This document shows, piece after piece, positions 11,908 through 23,100 of a DNA stretch of 34,394 bases. Both the position numbers and the translations under genes were made by a program. Source of the DNA: Pelargonium nanum (lineage: Eukaryota > Streptophyta > Magnoliopsida > Geraniales > Geraniaceae); assembly GCA_036897485.1 (NCBI GenBank), contig JAYMTF010000525.1:1-34394 (forward strand), given 5' to 3'. Each line of letters begins with the position of its first letter. The stretch's first letter is position 1. Below the pieces are notes generated by a model, which saw nothing but the letters and a program-made list of their open reading frames with translations, had not been told where the DNA came from and did not search any database.

Positions 11908-13015
11908 CTAAGGTTTTCTCTCTTGAATCTTTATGCCATTGAGTGTTTGAATCTTTTCTGTAAATTAAATTAGGCATGACCATTCAGACCACGGGCCAAA
12001 ATTATACACGTAGTTTTTGTTTTACAACTTTTTATCAGCTCTACATTGTCCCCCTAGCCAGCAAAGTAGGAAGAGACGTTAGGACTGCTGAAAAATAATT
12101 CGATAAAAGCACGCATGCTCTTTTATCTGTAATAGTTGCACAATATAATAGCATAAAGAGAATTAGGAGCCCAAGAGGTGGTGGTGCAACAATTGGACCA
12201 TTGGTTTGTTATGAAAGATCAGTCTTAAACAAAGAAAAAAAAATGTATATTTTGTTTTCTCCTTCTGATTTAAGAATCTTGATTGTGATTATGCAACCAC
12301 TTTTGACAACTTTGGTTTTGTTTTATAGTATCAGATGAACCCTAGTTGGTAGATAATTTGTATTCCAACAAAAATTGATGGTTATTTAATTTGTAGTTCA
12401 AATCAGAGCTGTCAATTTGAGACGCAATTTGTGACTGCTGAAGCTCAACATATTCATGTTTCAAGACACTAACTTAAAGAAAGAATACGGTCCATTACTT
12501 GATTTAACTATCAGGTCCGAATTCGAGTTCACAATTTGGGGCACAACACATAATCCGACATGAACACGATAAAATTTAAGCATGCTGATGTTCAACATAT
12601 TCCTGTTACAAGAAACTAACTACAGAAAGAACATGAATATATGATCCAATATTTTACTCATTTAACTATTGGGTTTACAGTGCAAAATTTTGCACAACCC
12701 AATCACTAGAATATTCAAATTATGGTTATACAAATTATATAAGTACTGTTATTAACAGATAAATAAACTAAATTAAAATAACTTATACTACCTGAGTTCC
12801 TTCTAAAAAGCCAGTAGAGGCCTACAACTTTTAAGCAGTCCATCAGGCAGAGAGCCACTATTATCGAGCTCTGCAGACACGAAAATGTAGAGCAATCGAA
12901 GCGATGATTATGAAATGTAGATTTCAATACCACATATATTATGATCATCACAAAGATATGTACGTAATTGCAGCTTTTGTCGATGCAAAACCTGAATCGA
13001 GAAGAGCAGGCTTTG
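11908..13015. other. Gap between convergent genes, with a diverged tandem duplication
   Basis: This holds the 3' regions of two convergent genes. From about 12436 and again from about 12584 the same roughly 147-base text appears in diverged form (CTGAAGCTCAACATATTCAT and CTGATGTTCAACATATTCCT near their starts). No coding region is supported. A minus-strand frame at 12715-13032 is only a shadow across the stop codon of the TPX2 gene. Confidence 0.5.
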
Positions 13016-16000
13016 TCACGAGGCAACTCCAACTGCTAGATGGCTCACAATGCCGACGCTTTTAGTTTCCTTTCTCACCATATCATTGGTGCTTCTTCTT
13101 GCTCTCGTCACTTTTGGCTTTCCCTCAGTTTTCGCGGCTTTTGCCACTTTATCACTCTCGGGTACTTTATGTTTTGGGAACTTGGCATCCTTGTCGGTCT
13201 CTTTCTTCCTGGAGCTCTCAGTTTTCTTTACTCTCTCTGAAAGACGGTTTCTGTTAGTTGATTGAGTTGGAGAGAGGGTACCAGTTTCCAAGGGATCAGA
13301 TGCAGGGTTGTTGTTAGCTTCCCCTGAAGCTTTGGGTGGATCGGTTTGGGTTACAGGTTCACTACCAGCATGGGTTTGGTCATTTCCCGACTTACTATGC
13401 AATCGCAGCTGAGCAGAAGCTCCCTGCCCGGAACTTGCCGTCTTTTTTCGCCCTCTAGCTGGTTTTGGATTAGCTGGCAAAACCTAAGAAAAAAAGAAGG
13501 CTGAATTAAAATACAAGAACCGTACTAATAATTTGTTAAATAAATAAAGGTAGCATTTGGATTAAAAAAGTTTTTCGGAATGGAAAGCCATTCGCATTTC
13601 TATTCTTGATTCTCATTCCCATATCAATAGGTTTAAAACTAAACGCTACCTAACTGAAGAAGCGGCTTGAAAACTAAACGCTACACATATTTCAAATGTT
13701 TCAATAGTTTCCCACTATCCCATGACTCAGCATATATAAAAGATACTTTAGGCTTATGTTTCAAACTGGTCCCTGCTTTGATTTTCGTTCAAACTTAGTC
13801 CCTTTAATATCTTTTTGTTCCAAAATGGTCAGCATATCATGTGTGTAATTGGAGACGAACAAGGCCCAAAATGTACGCTAACGGGATTAAATTGAAACAA
13901 AAATCAAATTTGGGCCAAAGTTGGCACAAAATGGATACTATGAGGACAAACCATTTCAAAACAGTCTTGAATGCTTAACGTATCGGACACAGGTTATACC
14001 AAACAAAACAGGCAGCAAACGAGACCCCTAATAAACTACTCCCTCTATTCTAAAATAAGTGTCTTGCTTTCAATTTTAAGAAAAACTAAGCAAAAGTTAG
14101 TGTTGTGCGTTTCTATTGTATTCTCAAAGGCGTGCGTTGTAAAAAACTTAAAGGGATACTAACTAACCTTATTATAGGGTTACTATTGGTATTTTATGCA
14201 TAACTAAATTCCTAGAAAGGAAAGATGACACTTACTTTGAACAAAAATGCAAAGAAAACTGGTTACTTATTTTGGGACGGAAGGAGTATCAAATTTGGAT
14301 ATTCCCATAAGTTATGGTGATACAATACATATCAAATCAGGAAGAGTAAAGATGGAGAACAATGAAGCACATAGACAGAGATTGAATCCTGAGCTAAAAC
14401 TAGAAAGCAAAGATCAGTTCTAAACTACTACGTAAAGCCAAGTCCTGGTAGATGCTGAAATGAGTGCCAAGAAGTTCAAGGGTAAGCTTTTGAAATGGTC
14501 AAAAAGGTTAAATACGTCAGCGACACGTTAGCAAACTTAATAGTCAGTTAACAACAATGACTATATTGACCCCAAAACTGTAGTTTTAGCCTTTTAGGGA
14601 CCATTTTGGCTTTTTAAAATTAAGATTCAAGGACATCTTTTTACCATTTTTCCTTAAATAAAAACATAACTTTTACATACTAAACCTTTAGAAGTGACCT
14701 TAGTAAAACTAGATGATTGTGGAGACGATTATGTACCTGGTTTGCATTGGATCCTGGTGCATGATAGAAAGATGGCATAGGAGTTGCTTTGAAGTTAAGG
14801 CTTTTGCGCAATTGTTTAAGCTCAGCTTCTGTTTTTTCCTGCAATAACAGTGTAATAGAACTCAATAAATTTGATTTAAAAATTACAATAATACAAAACT
14901 AACAAGTTTGATTAGAATTCTTTCCGTCAGTAGCACTGAAATGACATGATTATCAAACATGTTCAGTTCAAAAACAAAATCCAAAATGTAGTATCCTGAC
15001 AGTGGGCAAGAATATATCTTCAATCGTAATGTTTTTTATATAATTTAGAATACCTGAGTTTTGGCTTGCATCTGATTCATTTCAGCCTCCTTAGCATGCA
15101 TTTTTTCCTCCAACTTCATAAAGAACTGAATTGGAAGTTCAACAAGTAAGCCAATTAAATCTCATCCCTAAAATTATAGCAACCTGTTAATAACAGCACA
15201 ATTGCTTACCTCTCTCCTCTTTTCTGCTCGTTCATCGCTTTTGAAGCTGAAACCTGGAGCATTTGGCTTAACTTCTGCCTTAGTCAAATGAACAGTCGGC
15301 TTTATCCTACAACATAATGATAACTGTATCAAATCTGAGTTCGCCAAATTATTGAAATTTCAAAAGCATTGTATTAAATGTTGCTTATCGACCTGTTTGA
15401 AGTTGGGCGTGCTCTACTTTCGGCCTCCTTCGACACTGGAGGTTGAAATTCAACCAATTTCTTTGTCTTTAGTTCCTTTTCACTGACAATATCAATAACA
15501 GCATCTTTAAGGCACGAATCAATGGATAGCATACAAATCAACTATTCAATCATTATAGGGAAAAGGCACCTTTTAGTATCATGATTTAGTTTCGATATTG
15601 AACTTTTAGAATCCTGAGCAAGAAACAGCCAAACAATCACCAAAGAGAGACAGATAGTAGTTTACATGAAATCAAATTAGAAGTGCAGCATAACATTTAA
15701 CCATGGTGATAATGTCACCATCGTAAAAATTCTTTTTGTATTTAGTTTCTGGCATTACTTACCTCCGAGGTTGGAGTTCTCCGCACTGAACGTTTAGTTC
15801 GAACGGCAACCTTAGGTGACTGCTTATTCGACTTTATTTTATCATCTCTTTCCTTTCTATTTGGATTCTTTGAAGCATCTTCACTTAAATCACTATGGAT
15901 GTTTTTCTGCACTCGATTGACAATGGCCTGAGTCTTTGATTTGTTCTTGGCAAATGTACTTTCCATTGCAGCACCCAACTACAGTCACACAATCGAGGGT

Positions 16001-17653
16001 AAGTTACAGGGGAAGATACAATGAGGCCTAGCTTAATTACCCATTCACAGTACGCATAATCCATGAGTATAAATTCACATAACAAAGTATGATTGACCAT
16101 GTTTGCATGTTTCAATAAATAAGAAACTACAAACAAACGAGAAATACTTGCCTCTGGAGAAGGATTTTGCCAGCAGTCAGAACTAGCTTCATCAGCATTC
16201 CTAGACATTCCAGTCTCGTGTGACACATCAATGACTTCAGTTAATTCAACAACAATTGTATTTTCTGTAAGGTTCTCTTCTACTTCCACCTCTGGTTTGT
16301 CATTAACTACAGCTGCATTGTCCCTAAGATCTTGTTTTACTTCTACCTCAGATTCATCAGTATCTACAAGCACATTTGTGCATCCAGTTTCATTTTCAGT
16401 ATGAAGCATTTCCTCAGAATGAACCTCCTTATTATCGCTTTCCTCTGCAAGAACAGGATTGTTCTCTAAGGCAGGTTTCACTTTAGAATCAAAAGATACA
16501 ACTCCTGATTGTTCTCTTTCACATTCTACTTGATATTCTGAACCTTCAGGACTTTCATCAAAGGGCGAATCATGCACACCTTCATGACCCAAATCTTCTC
16601 TGCAGTCCGTATTTCCTGAGGCGTCGTTTTCACTAGTTTGGTCTCTGTGATTCACATTGTCTGAGGTACCATTCTCACTAGATTGGTATCTGTAATCCAC
16701 ATTCTCTGAGGCATCATTTTCACTAGTTTGATATCTGTAATCCACAAAGTCCGAGGCATCATTTTCACTAGTTTGGTATCTGTAATCCAAATAGTCTGAG
16801 GCATCATTTTCACTAGTTTGGTAATCTGTAACACTTTGGGACTCAGTTGTGCTCTGACGCAGAAGAGCTTTCCTCTTGAAATGAGCCTCAAAATAAGCTT
16901 TCTTCTCTATAACCGAACCTGGTTTTGAGCATTTTTCGACCTCTTCAAGATACCTATTGTGTGAAAAAGATGATCTTCTTTCCCAAGATAAAGCCTCATT
17001 TTCAAATCTTCCAAATGATATAGAGCCAGAGAGGAAAGACTCAGGCTGTACATTTTAAAAGATTTCAGTTTGTTAATACAAAAAAAAAACACTGAAGTAA
17101 ACAAAACATTTTCTTTTCCTTTTCAAATCACCTGGTTTTCAACCTACAAAAAGTTCTAAAAGAACTAAAATCCTCTAGCTTGCCAAACACATGTTGGGAG
17201 AACCTCCATGTAGGATATACATAGAAACATTACTTTTGAAGACATTGAAACAAGTAGCAGACTATCCAATAACACTAACAAAGCTTTGTTTTACTCAATT
17301 CTTAGACTTTTGACATTCGTGCTAAGGTCAGCAGGTTTAGTAACAAAGCAAGGGCAAATCCATTAAGGTCAAACTAATTCACAGATCATTTAGCTTGTAT
17401 TTAAAAAGCCACTTTGTTTGCCGTATAAGAGTACTCAAATTAGAAGGAATACAAATAAAGCAAGTCACATAAGATAGCATCAGAACAAAAACCATTAACA
17501 GTTAACTGTTTGTGAACAAAATGAGTTCTAATATTTGCACTAACAGCAAACATAAGGCTAAATTGTAACTTGCAAGATAATATATAAATATACGGTGAAA
17601 TAAATATAAACCTGAAAAGTAAGGTTAAGTGGTTCTTCAAATTCTCCGGCCAT
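13016..17653 (-). CDS. TPX2-domain microtubule-binding protein, WVD2-LIKE/MDP40 type
   Basis: Nine coding exons on the minus strand: 17653-17612, 17045-16152, 15978-15763, 15613-15570, 15482-15393, 15306-15210, 15125-15054, 14838-14737 and 13483-13016; 674 aa, TGA stop. Introns are GT-AG except intron 2 (15979-16151), which needs GC-AG. The protein starts MAGEFEEPLNLTFQ. Residues 22-70 carry the N-terminal family block (SISFGRFENEALSWE, SFSHNRYLEEVEK, PGSV, KKAYFEAHFK). Residues 86-160 are 15-aa repeats, followed by an acidic, low-complexity region to about 310. The TPX2 domain spans about 446-515: GFSFKSDERAEKRREF, FMKLEEKMHAKEAE, ELKQLRKSLNFKATPMPSFY. The C-terminus is Lys/Arg/Ser-rich and probably disordered. 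Proteins of this family bind and organise or destabilise cortical microtubules during cell expansion. It is larger than I recall for Arabidopsis MDP40, mainly through exon 2. The family call is firm; the exact orthologue is not. Confidence 0.9.
13740..13970. repeat. Possible old MITE in intron 8 of the TPX2 gene
   Basis: The left part reads GTTTCAAACTGGTCCCTGC and CAAACTTAGTCCCTTTAAT; the right part contains ATTAAATTGAAACAAAAATC and GGCCAAAGTTGGCACAAAAT, partly the reverse complement of the left. This text style is typical of plant non-autonomous elements. Termini and target duplication could not be fixed. Confidence 0.35.
14039..14286. mobile_element. Stowaway-type MITE (Tc1/mariner-like)
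   Basis: The left end reads CTCCCTCTATTCTAAAATAA and the right end, reversed, CTCCGTCCCAAAATAAGT, matching the well-known Stowaway terminal repeat (CTCCCTCCGTCCCAAAATAAG). Both ends are flanked by TA (14037-14038 and 14287-14288), the expected target duplication. The 248-bp element has no coding capacity and lies inside intron 8 of the TPX2 gene. Confidence 0.88.
16608..16832 (-). repeat. In-frame 45-bp tandem repeat encoding five 15-residue units
   Basis: Within exon 2 of the TPX2 gene, five consecutive 45-bp units encode DYRYQTSENDASDFV-like peptides (units at 16787-16743, 16742-16698, 16697-16653 and 16652-16608, preceded by a more diverged unit at 16832-16788). The SEND/SENG core and the position of Gln-Thr-Ser are kept in all units. 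Because the unit is a multiple of three, gain or loss of copies would not break the frame. Confidence 0.92.
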
Positions 17654-17749
17654 TATTACCCCAAATCAACCTTCAAAACACCCCCAAATCACCTGCAACA
17701 GAAAATCAAACAATCAAATTCAGCTCAATCCACATCCTGAATCCGCATG

Positions 17750-19900
17750 AAAATACAGTTCATTTGCTTCCTTCACAATCCAACCAACTTTCAATTTCCA
17801 TTAGTAGAGCACCATTAAGCTACAGAATCAACAGAGAAATCAGAGACATTGACAGAAATTATAAAAGTGAAGATTTTTGAATGCACAGCCAGTGAAAATC
17901 ATAGAAAAAACAGACACATCATTCAGATACAGAATCAACAGAGAATTTGAAACTCAATGACAACAAATGAGTACCGAAGCATCATTCAGATACTGAAGTT
18001 AATTCCTTTCTTTCACAATCTAACCATCTAAACATTCAATTTCCATTACCAAGCATCATTCAAATACAAGATCAACAGATAATTCAAAGACATTGACAGA
18101 TACAAGTGAAGATTTCTGAGTTGACAGCAAGTGAAAATCATGGGGGGGGAGGGGGCGGGGAAAGACATCATTCAGATGCAAAAGTTGATTCGTTTCCCTC
18201 ACAATCCAACCATCTCAACTTGCAATTACCATTGCCGAAGCATCATTCAGATACTGAATCAACAGAGAAATAATAGAAATCAACAGAAATCATAAAAGCG
18301 AAGATATCTGAGTACACAACAGCATCATTCAGATACGGAATCAACATAGAAATGGAAACTCAATCACAACAAATGAGTACCGAAGCATCATTTAGATACT
18401 GAAGTTGATTCGTTTCTTTCACAATCCAACCATCTCAACTTTCGATTTCCATTGCCGAAGCATCATTCGGATACATAATCAACAGAGAATCACAGAAATA
18501 GATAGAAATCATAAAAGTGAAGATTTATGAGTGCACAACAAGTGAAAATCACAGAAAACAGAAGCATCATTCAAACACAGAATCAACATAGTAATGGAAA
18601 CTCAATCACACAAATGAGCACCGAAGCATCATTTAGATGCAGAAGTTTATTCGTTTTCTTCACAATACAACCATCTCAACTTTCAATTTCCATGATTAGC
18701 CAAGCATCATTCAAATTCAGAATCAATAGTGGAATCATAGATATGAACAAAAATCATAGAAGTGAAGATTTCTGAGTACATAGCAAGTGAATCTTAGAAA
18801 AACAGAAGCATCATTCAGATGCAGAAGTTAATTCGTTTTTTTTCACAATCCAACCATCTAAAGTCTAAACTTTCAATTTCCATTACCAAAGCAACATTTC
18901 GGTACATAATCAAAAGAGAAATCTTATAAATCGACAGAAATCATAAAAGTGAAGATTACTGAGAGTGCAGCAAGTCAAAATCATAGAAAAACACCATTCA
19001 GATACATCAACAGAGAAATCACAGAAATCATAAAAGTGAAGATTTCTGTGAGCACAGAAAGTCAAAATCATAGAAAAGCAGAAGCATTATTCAGATAGGG
19101 AATCAACAGAGAAATCATAAAAGTGAAATCTATACAAAAACAGAAGCAACATTCAAGATACATAATTAACTTAGAAATGGAACTCAATCAAAACAAATGA
19201 GTACCTTAAGATAAATCATAAAATTGAAGATTATAAAAGTGAAGATTCCTGAGTGCACAGCAAGCTAAAATGACAGAAAAAATAGAAGTGTCATTCTGAT
19301 ACAGAATCAAATCAAAACTCAATCACAAAAAATGAGTAATATCAACAGAGAAATCACAGAAACTGACAGAAATAATAAAAGTAAGATTTCTGAGTGCACA
19401 TCAAGTGAAAATCATAGAAAAACAAAAGCAACATTCAACAGAGAATTCATAGAAACCGACAGAAATCATAAAACTGAAGATTTCTGAATGCACAAGAAGT
19501 GAAAGTCGTACAAAAACAGAAGCACCTTTCACATTCAGAATCAACAGAGAATTCATAGAAACCGACAGAAATCATAAAACTGAAGATTTCTGAATGCACA
19601 AGGAGTGAAAGTCGTACAAAAACAGAAGCATCTTTCACATTCAGAATCAATAGAGAATCCATAGAAACCGTCGGAAATCATAAAACTGAAGAGTTCTGAA
19701 TGCACAAAGAAGTGAAAATCATACAAAAACAGAAGCATCATCCAGATACAGAATCAACATGAAAATCGAAACTCGACCACAACAAGTGAGTACCGAAGCA
19801 TCGTTCAGATACAGAATCATCGTAGAATTCATAGAAACCGTCAGAAATCATAAAACTGAAGAATTCTAAATGCACAGCAAGTGAAAACAGAATCAACGTA
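17750..19900. repeat. Degenerate tandem array, about 13-14 copies of a core unit
   Basis: The word GAAGATTTCTGAGTGCACA or a variant recurs near 17867, 18110, 18300, 18519, 18764, 18952, 19040, 19243, 19384, 19478, 19584, 19690 and 19860. Each copy is flanked by ATCATAAAAGTGAAGAT and GAAGCATCATTCAGATAC. From 17750 to about 18900 the period is about 185-245 bp because each core is followed by a second block (TTCACAATCCAACCATCTC, GGAAACTCAATCACAAC). From about 18950 only the shorter core repeats, and three copies at 19440-19760 are nearly identical at 106 bp. It occupies the leader intron of the TPX2 gene. Frames on either strand through it only mirror the repeat. Confidence 0.9.
18142..18160. 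other. G-tract capable of forming a G-quadruplex
   Basis: Runs of 8, 5 and 4 guanines are separated by single A and C on the plus strand; the 8-G run can supply two G3 tracts, making four in all. It interrupts one unit of the tandem array. In the pre-mRNA of the TPX2 gene it would read as a C-rich run. Confidence 0.5.
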
Positions 19901-19941
19901 GTCACGTAGAGCTCAAAACTCAAATCACAACAAACGTGTAC

Positions 19942-20155
19942 CTCAAGATCGATCTCGCTCACACTTCAGTTCAGTTCGTCATTTTCACCGAGAAATTTAC
20001 TGATTTGCAACGGAGAAGGCGCAGATTTACGACGTCGACAATCCAGGCACTGAAATGGAATGATCTGAGCAGATCAGATCAGAATAAGCAAATCCGAAAC
20101 CAAATCACTCTCTAGATCTTTCCTTTTCTTCTTCTACTTCTTCTTCTTCACTTCA
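19942..20155 (-). promoter_or_regulatory. Probable leader exon and start region of the TPX2 gene
   Basis: This stretch is less AT-rich than its surroundings and ends (minus strand) in a splice donor. Its upstream edge is a GAA-rich tract on the minus strand (complement of the CTT repeats, 20121-20152), typical of plant leaders. It contains a GACGTC palindrome near 20028. The exact transcription start cannot be set by eye. About 300 bases further upstream are GGCGGGAG (CCCGCC on the other strand, near 20458-20467, E2F-like) and a G-box (ACACGTGT, near 20503). Confidence 0.4.
19971..19982 (-). other. Three-codon upstream ORF in the TPX2 leader
   Basis: If the transcript includes this leader exon, it carries ATG ACG AAC TGA (M-T-N-stop), 29 bases before the splice donor. 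This minimal uORF could slightly lower translation of the main frame. Confidence 0.35.
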
Positions 20156-23100
20156 AAGAGACAATAACAACACACTCTCACTATCGCATTCACTGAGCCT
20201 TTTGTGTCTGGTGAGCCCCAATCTAATATTGCTATTATTGTAATAATTATAGTAATAATAATAATATAATTGGAAATCTGAAATCTAATCAAGTGGCTCA
20301 AAAAGGCACATTCATCAATCATCATGTGCCTTTGATGTATCTTTTCTGTCTTGTTATGATCAACGGCTCTGATTAAATCTACTGTATTTAATTAGCTTTT
20401 GCTTTTTGGGCATTTTTAATTGCAATTTTTTTACTTAACAGTCAAAACGAAACGTTCCGGCGGGAGTTTTTCTATTGTGACCGCAGAGTGGACTAAAAAT
20501 GTACACGTGTCAATTTGGTGATGTCTTTGATTGTATTTAAATGGTCCATTAATTTCTGTTACAATATTGACCGATTTAACAATATAACAGCTAGCAATGA
20601 AGGTGTAGAAATTCAAAGTCACATTTATTATTTTCTGTTTTTCTAAAGTAGGAGTCTATATTTTGGAAAAGAAATATAACTCCTTGATTATATGCGTATT
20701 TTTTTATATTTATTAATCATATCACGGATCATTTCATACATGCATTTTTTTTAGTTCACGTACGTGTTTTGTCCCAAATTTAACCAAGAAGGAAGAGACA
20801 TGAAGCCTTGCCAAGGTTGTGGGAGGGCAGCCACACGACTTTGTTCCTTAGTCCCACGCTAAGAAAAATTGTTCCATTTGCTTCTATAATGTCACGTTGC
20901 ATCACAGATCGGAGCTCCAAATTTTTATAGTTTTGGATCCCGAAATAGATGAATACACGCATTAAGTAAAAATTAACGTGTGGACGCTGAGATTCACTTT
21001 CGGCATGAGCAAGTTCTATGCCAAATGAATTCAGAGCATTACGAAAGAAAGTGTAAAAAATGTGCAACCCCTCTTCCGTCAATGAAAGAGGCATTTAAAC
21101 TTATAGTGAGTGTTGACGTGGAACTTTGTATTATTGCGCATATCGATGACCCTACGGAAGAGACTCGTAAGCCCATAGCGGGTTTGAATGTCATCTCAAA
21201 TGTCATACAGAGTGTTTGAATGCATGATTAACTTGAGAGCGTATCACGATGCAAAATAGTATAGTTGTCGTAATTTCATGGGTGGCATAAGTGAACTCGT
21301 AGTACCGTTTTAAAATTGAGTTTCAAGCAAAAGTTCTTATAAGTGTGTCTAATGAAGAATCTGAAGATATGCATGGTAATAATATCCATAACCACAAGTC
21401 GAGCGTGTGGACATCCATCCGAGCACAAGAGACTGAGAGAGCATTCCGGAGAGCGTAAAATTAGAAGGAAAAAAACACTTCTCAGAAGATCACCCATCAT
21501 AGTTGTTTGTTCTTACACCATTACATGTTTAACTTTGGAGTTCATAAAGTACATGGTGTGATGTTAACCACATCAATAATCATGCCTTATTAAGTGCTAT
21601 TCATGTATAAAATGAGAGATCTCTCACTTTATCAGTTCCCATTCAACTTCAAACGACGTCATGATTCTCCGTATTTTAATTTTTAGATTATTTTTTATGA
21701 ATTGAATCCCTCGAACAACTTGGGAATGTGAAATAAAGCGCACACTTACTCCTAAAGAACCAAAATATGTTTAAATGACTCTCAAGTTTCGATGACTCCA
21801 ACGATAAATTGCTGATTGTGACGTGTCTTGTTTACCATTGGCCGATTTCAACATTTTACGTATCATCAATTAACTTAGGACGATCAATAACAGAGTTGCA
21901 AGCACAATTGTAAATTTGTAATGTATTTCGTTGCATTGAAATCTATACCACAGAAACAAAAACAAGTAAAGAGAAAAGGATGGAGATAGATGATAATGAA
22001 AATTCAAAATCTGTATGAAAAGTCCGAAGTAGGGACCATAAAGACTGAACCAGGAAGGTGTCCTAATTGCATGCACATGTGCATGGTGGCCGTACATGTC
22101 TCGCATTCACCGACACCAATGGCCGCCTTCAGATTAGAGTGAATGGATTGTAATAAGAGGATAACATTTTGTCCGATTATACTATACATGTGTAAAATTA
22201 TATCCCGAATTTCAACTATCAATTTCAGTCATATGTTGGCCGGCTTGTTTTGCGCGGTATTAGGGATTGATAGACGTCACAAGTTTGATTAACCTTATAA
22301 GAAAGATGGACTCTTTATCTATCTCTCTTCGCTCTGCATGACTTATGATGAAAACGATCGTTTAACTCATCTTTTTATGAAAGTTGTTAATTTAGTGTTA
22401 GGACCGCAAAAACGTAGCCCACCGTGACATGCATGCGCGCGGTGCCATTATGTCTAAGAATATTAATGGCAACAAAAGCAAAACGTGTATCCATATTTTC
22501 AATTCAATTCATCAATTGTGTGTGTGAATTCTATAAATGCATGGTTCATGAATTGGAGCTAAAGACTATGACTCTATGATGGCGGTTTCATATTTAGGCT
22601 TCACGAGTTGCATTTTCAAAGACCTTTTTTGTACCATATTTTATTGATTAATTACATGTCCAAGTTGGTCACAAAAGTTGGATCCTAAACCAATTGGACC
22701 ACCAATATATAGTTGTTGATTTGCACTTATCAATGTTTTAATTTTATGATCAAGATTTGGATAGGGCCAAGATAGGTTGGCTCATGCGACAAATAAGTTT
22801 TAAGTTTTGACCATTTTTGATGTTGATAGAGTTTTGTGTCCTACTATTTTATCGGTGAGAGTTGTTAACCGTGTTCGTGTTTGTGTTGATCCGAAGATTG
22901 AATAAGTATTAAAAAGACTTATATGAACACGACGCATTTAGTATTGAAATAGTGAACATAAAATACACGTTTATGAACATGTAACACAAACAAGACACGT
23001 TAAACTAAATGAACCATGTCGACACAATACAACCTAAAAAATAAAAATTAGATAGTTTTAATTAGGATAAAAATAATATTAATAATCTATATTTTACTTT

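Larger units (their letters stand above)
13484..14736 (-). other. Intron 8 of the TPX2 gene, loaded with small transposon relics
   Basis: This is the largest coding-region intron of the gene (1253 bp, GT-AG; donor CCAG then GTACAT, acceptor TTCTTAG). It holds a complete Stowaway-type MITE (14039-14286) and two stretches (13740-13970 and 14490-14660) with GGTCC/CAAAATGG-type words arranged in partly inverted fashion, resembling old MITE copies. Nothing in it codes. Confidence 0.75.
17693..19941 (-). other. Probable 5'-UTR leader intron of the TPX2 gene
   Basis: On the minus strand a good donor (CTTGAG then GTACAC, at 19941-19940) and a good acceptor (TTCTGTTGCAG, ending at 17693) bracket 2249 bases immediately upstream of the start codon. 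The remaining 39 bases of leader (17692-17654) contain no ATG. Long first introns in leaders are common in plant genes and often raise expression. Nearly the whole intron is a degenerate tandem array. The exact donor is inferred; other GTAC words inside the repeats could serve. Confidence 0.6.

Noticed and set aside
16652..16891. Minus-strand frame with repeated KLVKMMPQT peptides
   Set aside because: It is the 45-bp coding repeat of the TPX2 gene read in the wrong frame.
19447..19962. Minus-strand frames with repeated peptides (SECERCFCFCTTF)
   Set aside because: They reflect the 106-bp DNA repeat in an inferred intron. The peptide has no family features and the frames are not continuous.
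17440..20000. Repeated units viewed as a CRISPR-like array
   Set aside because: Units are long, degenerate and joined without unique spacers, in a plant nuclear gene.
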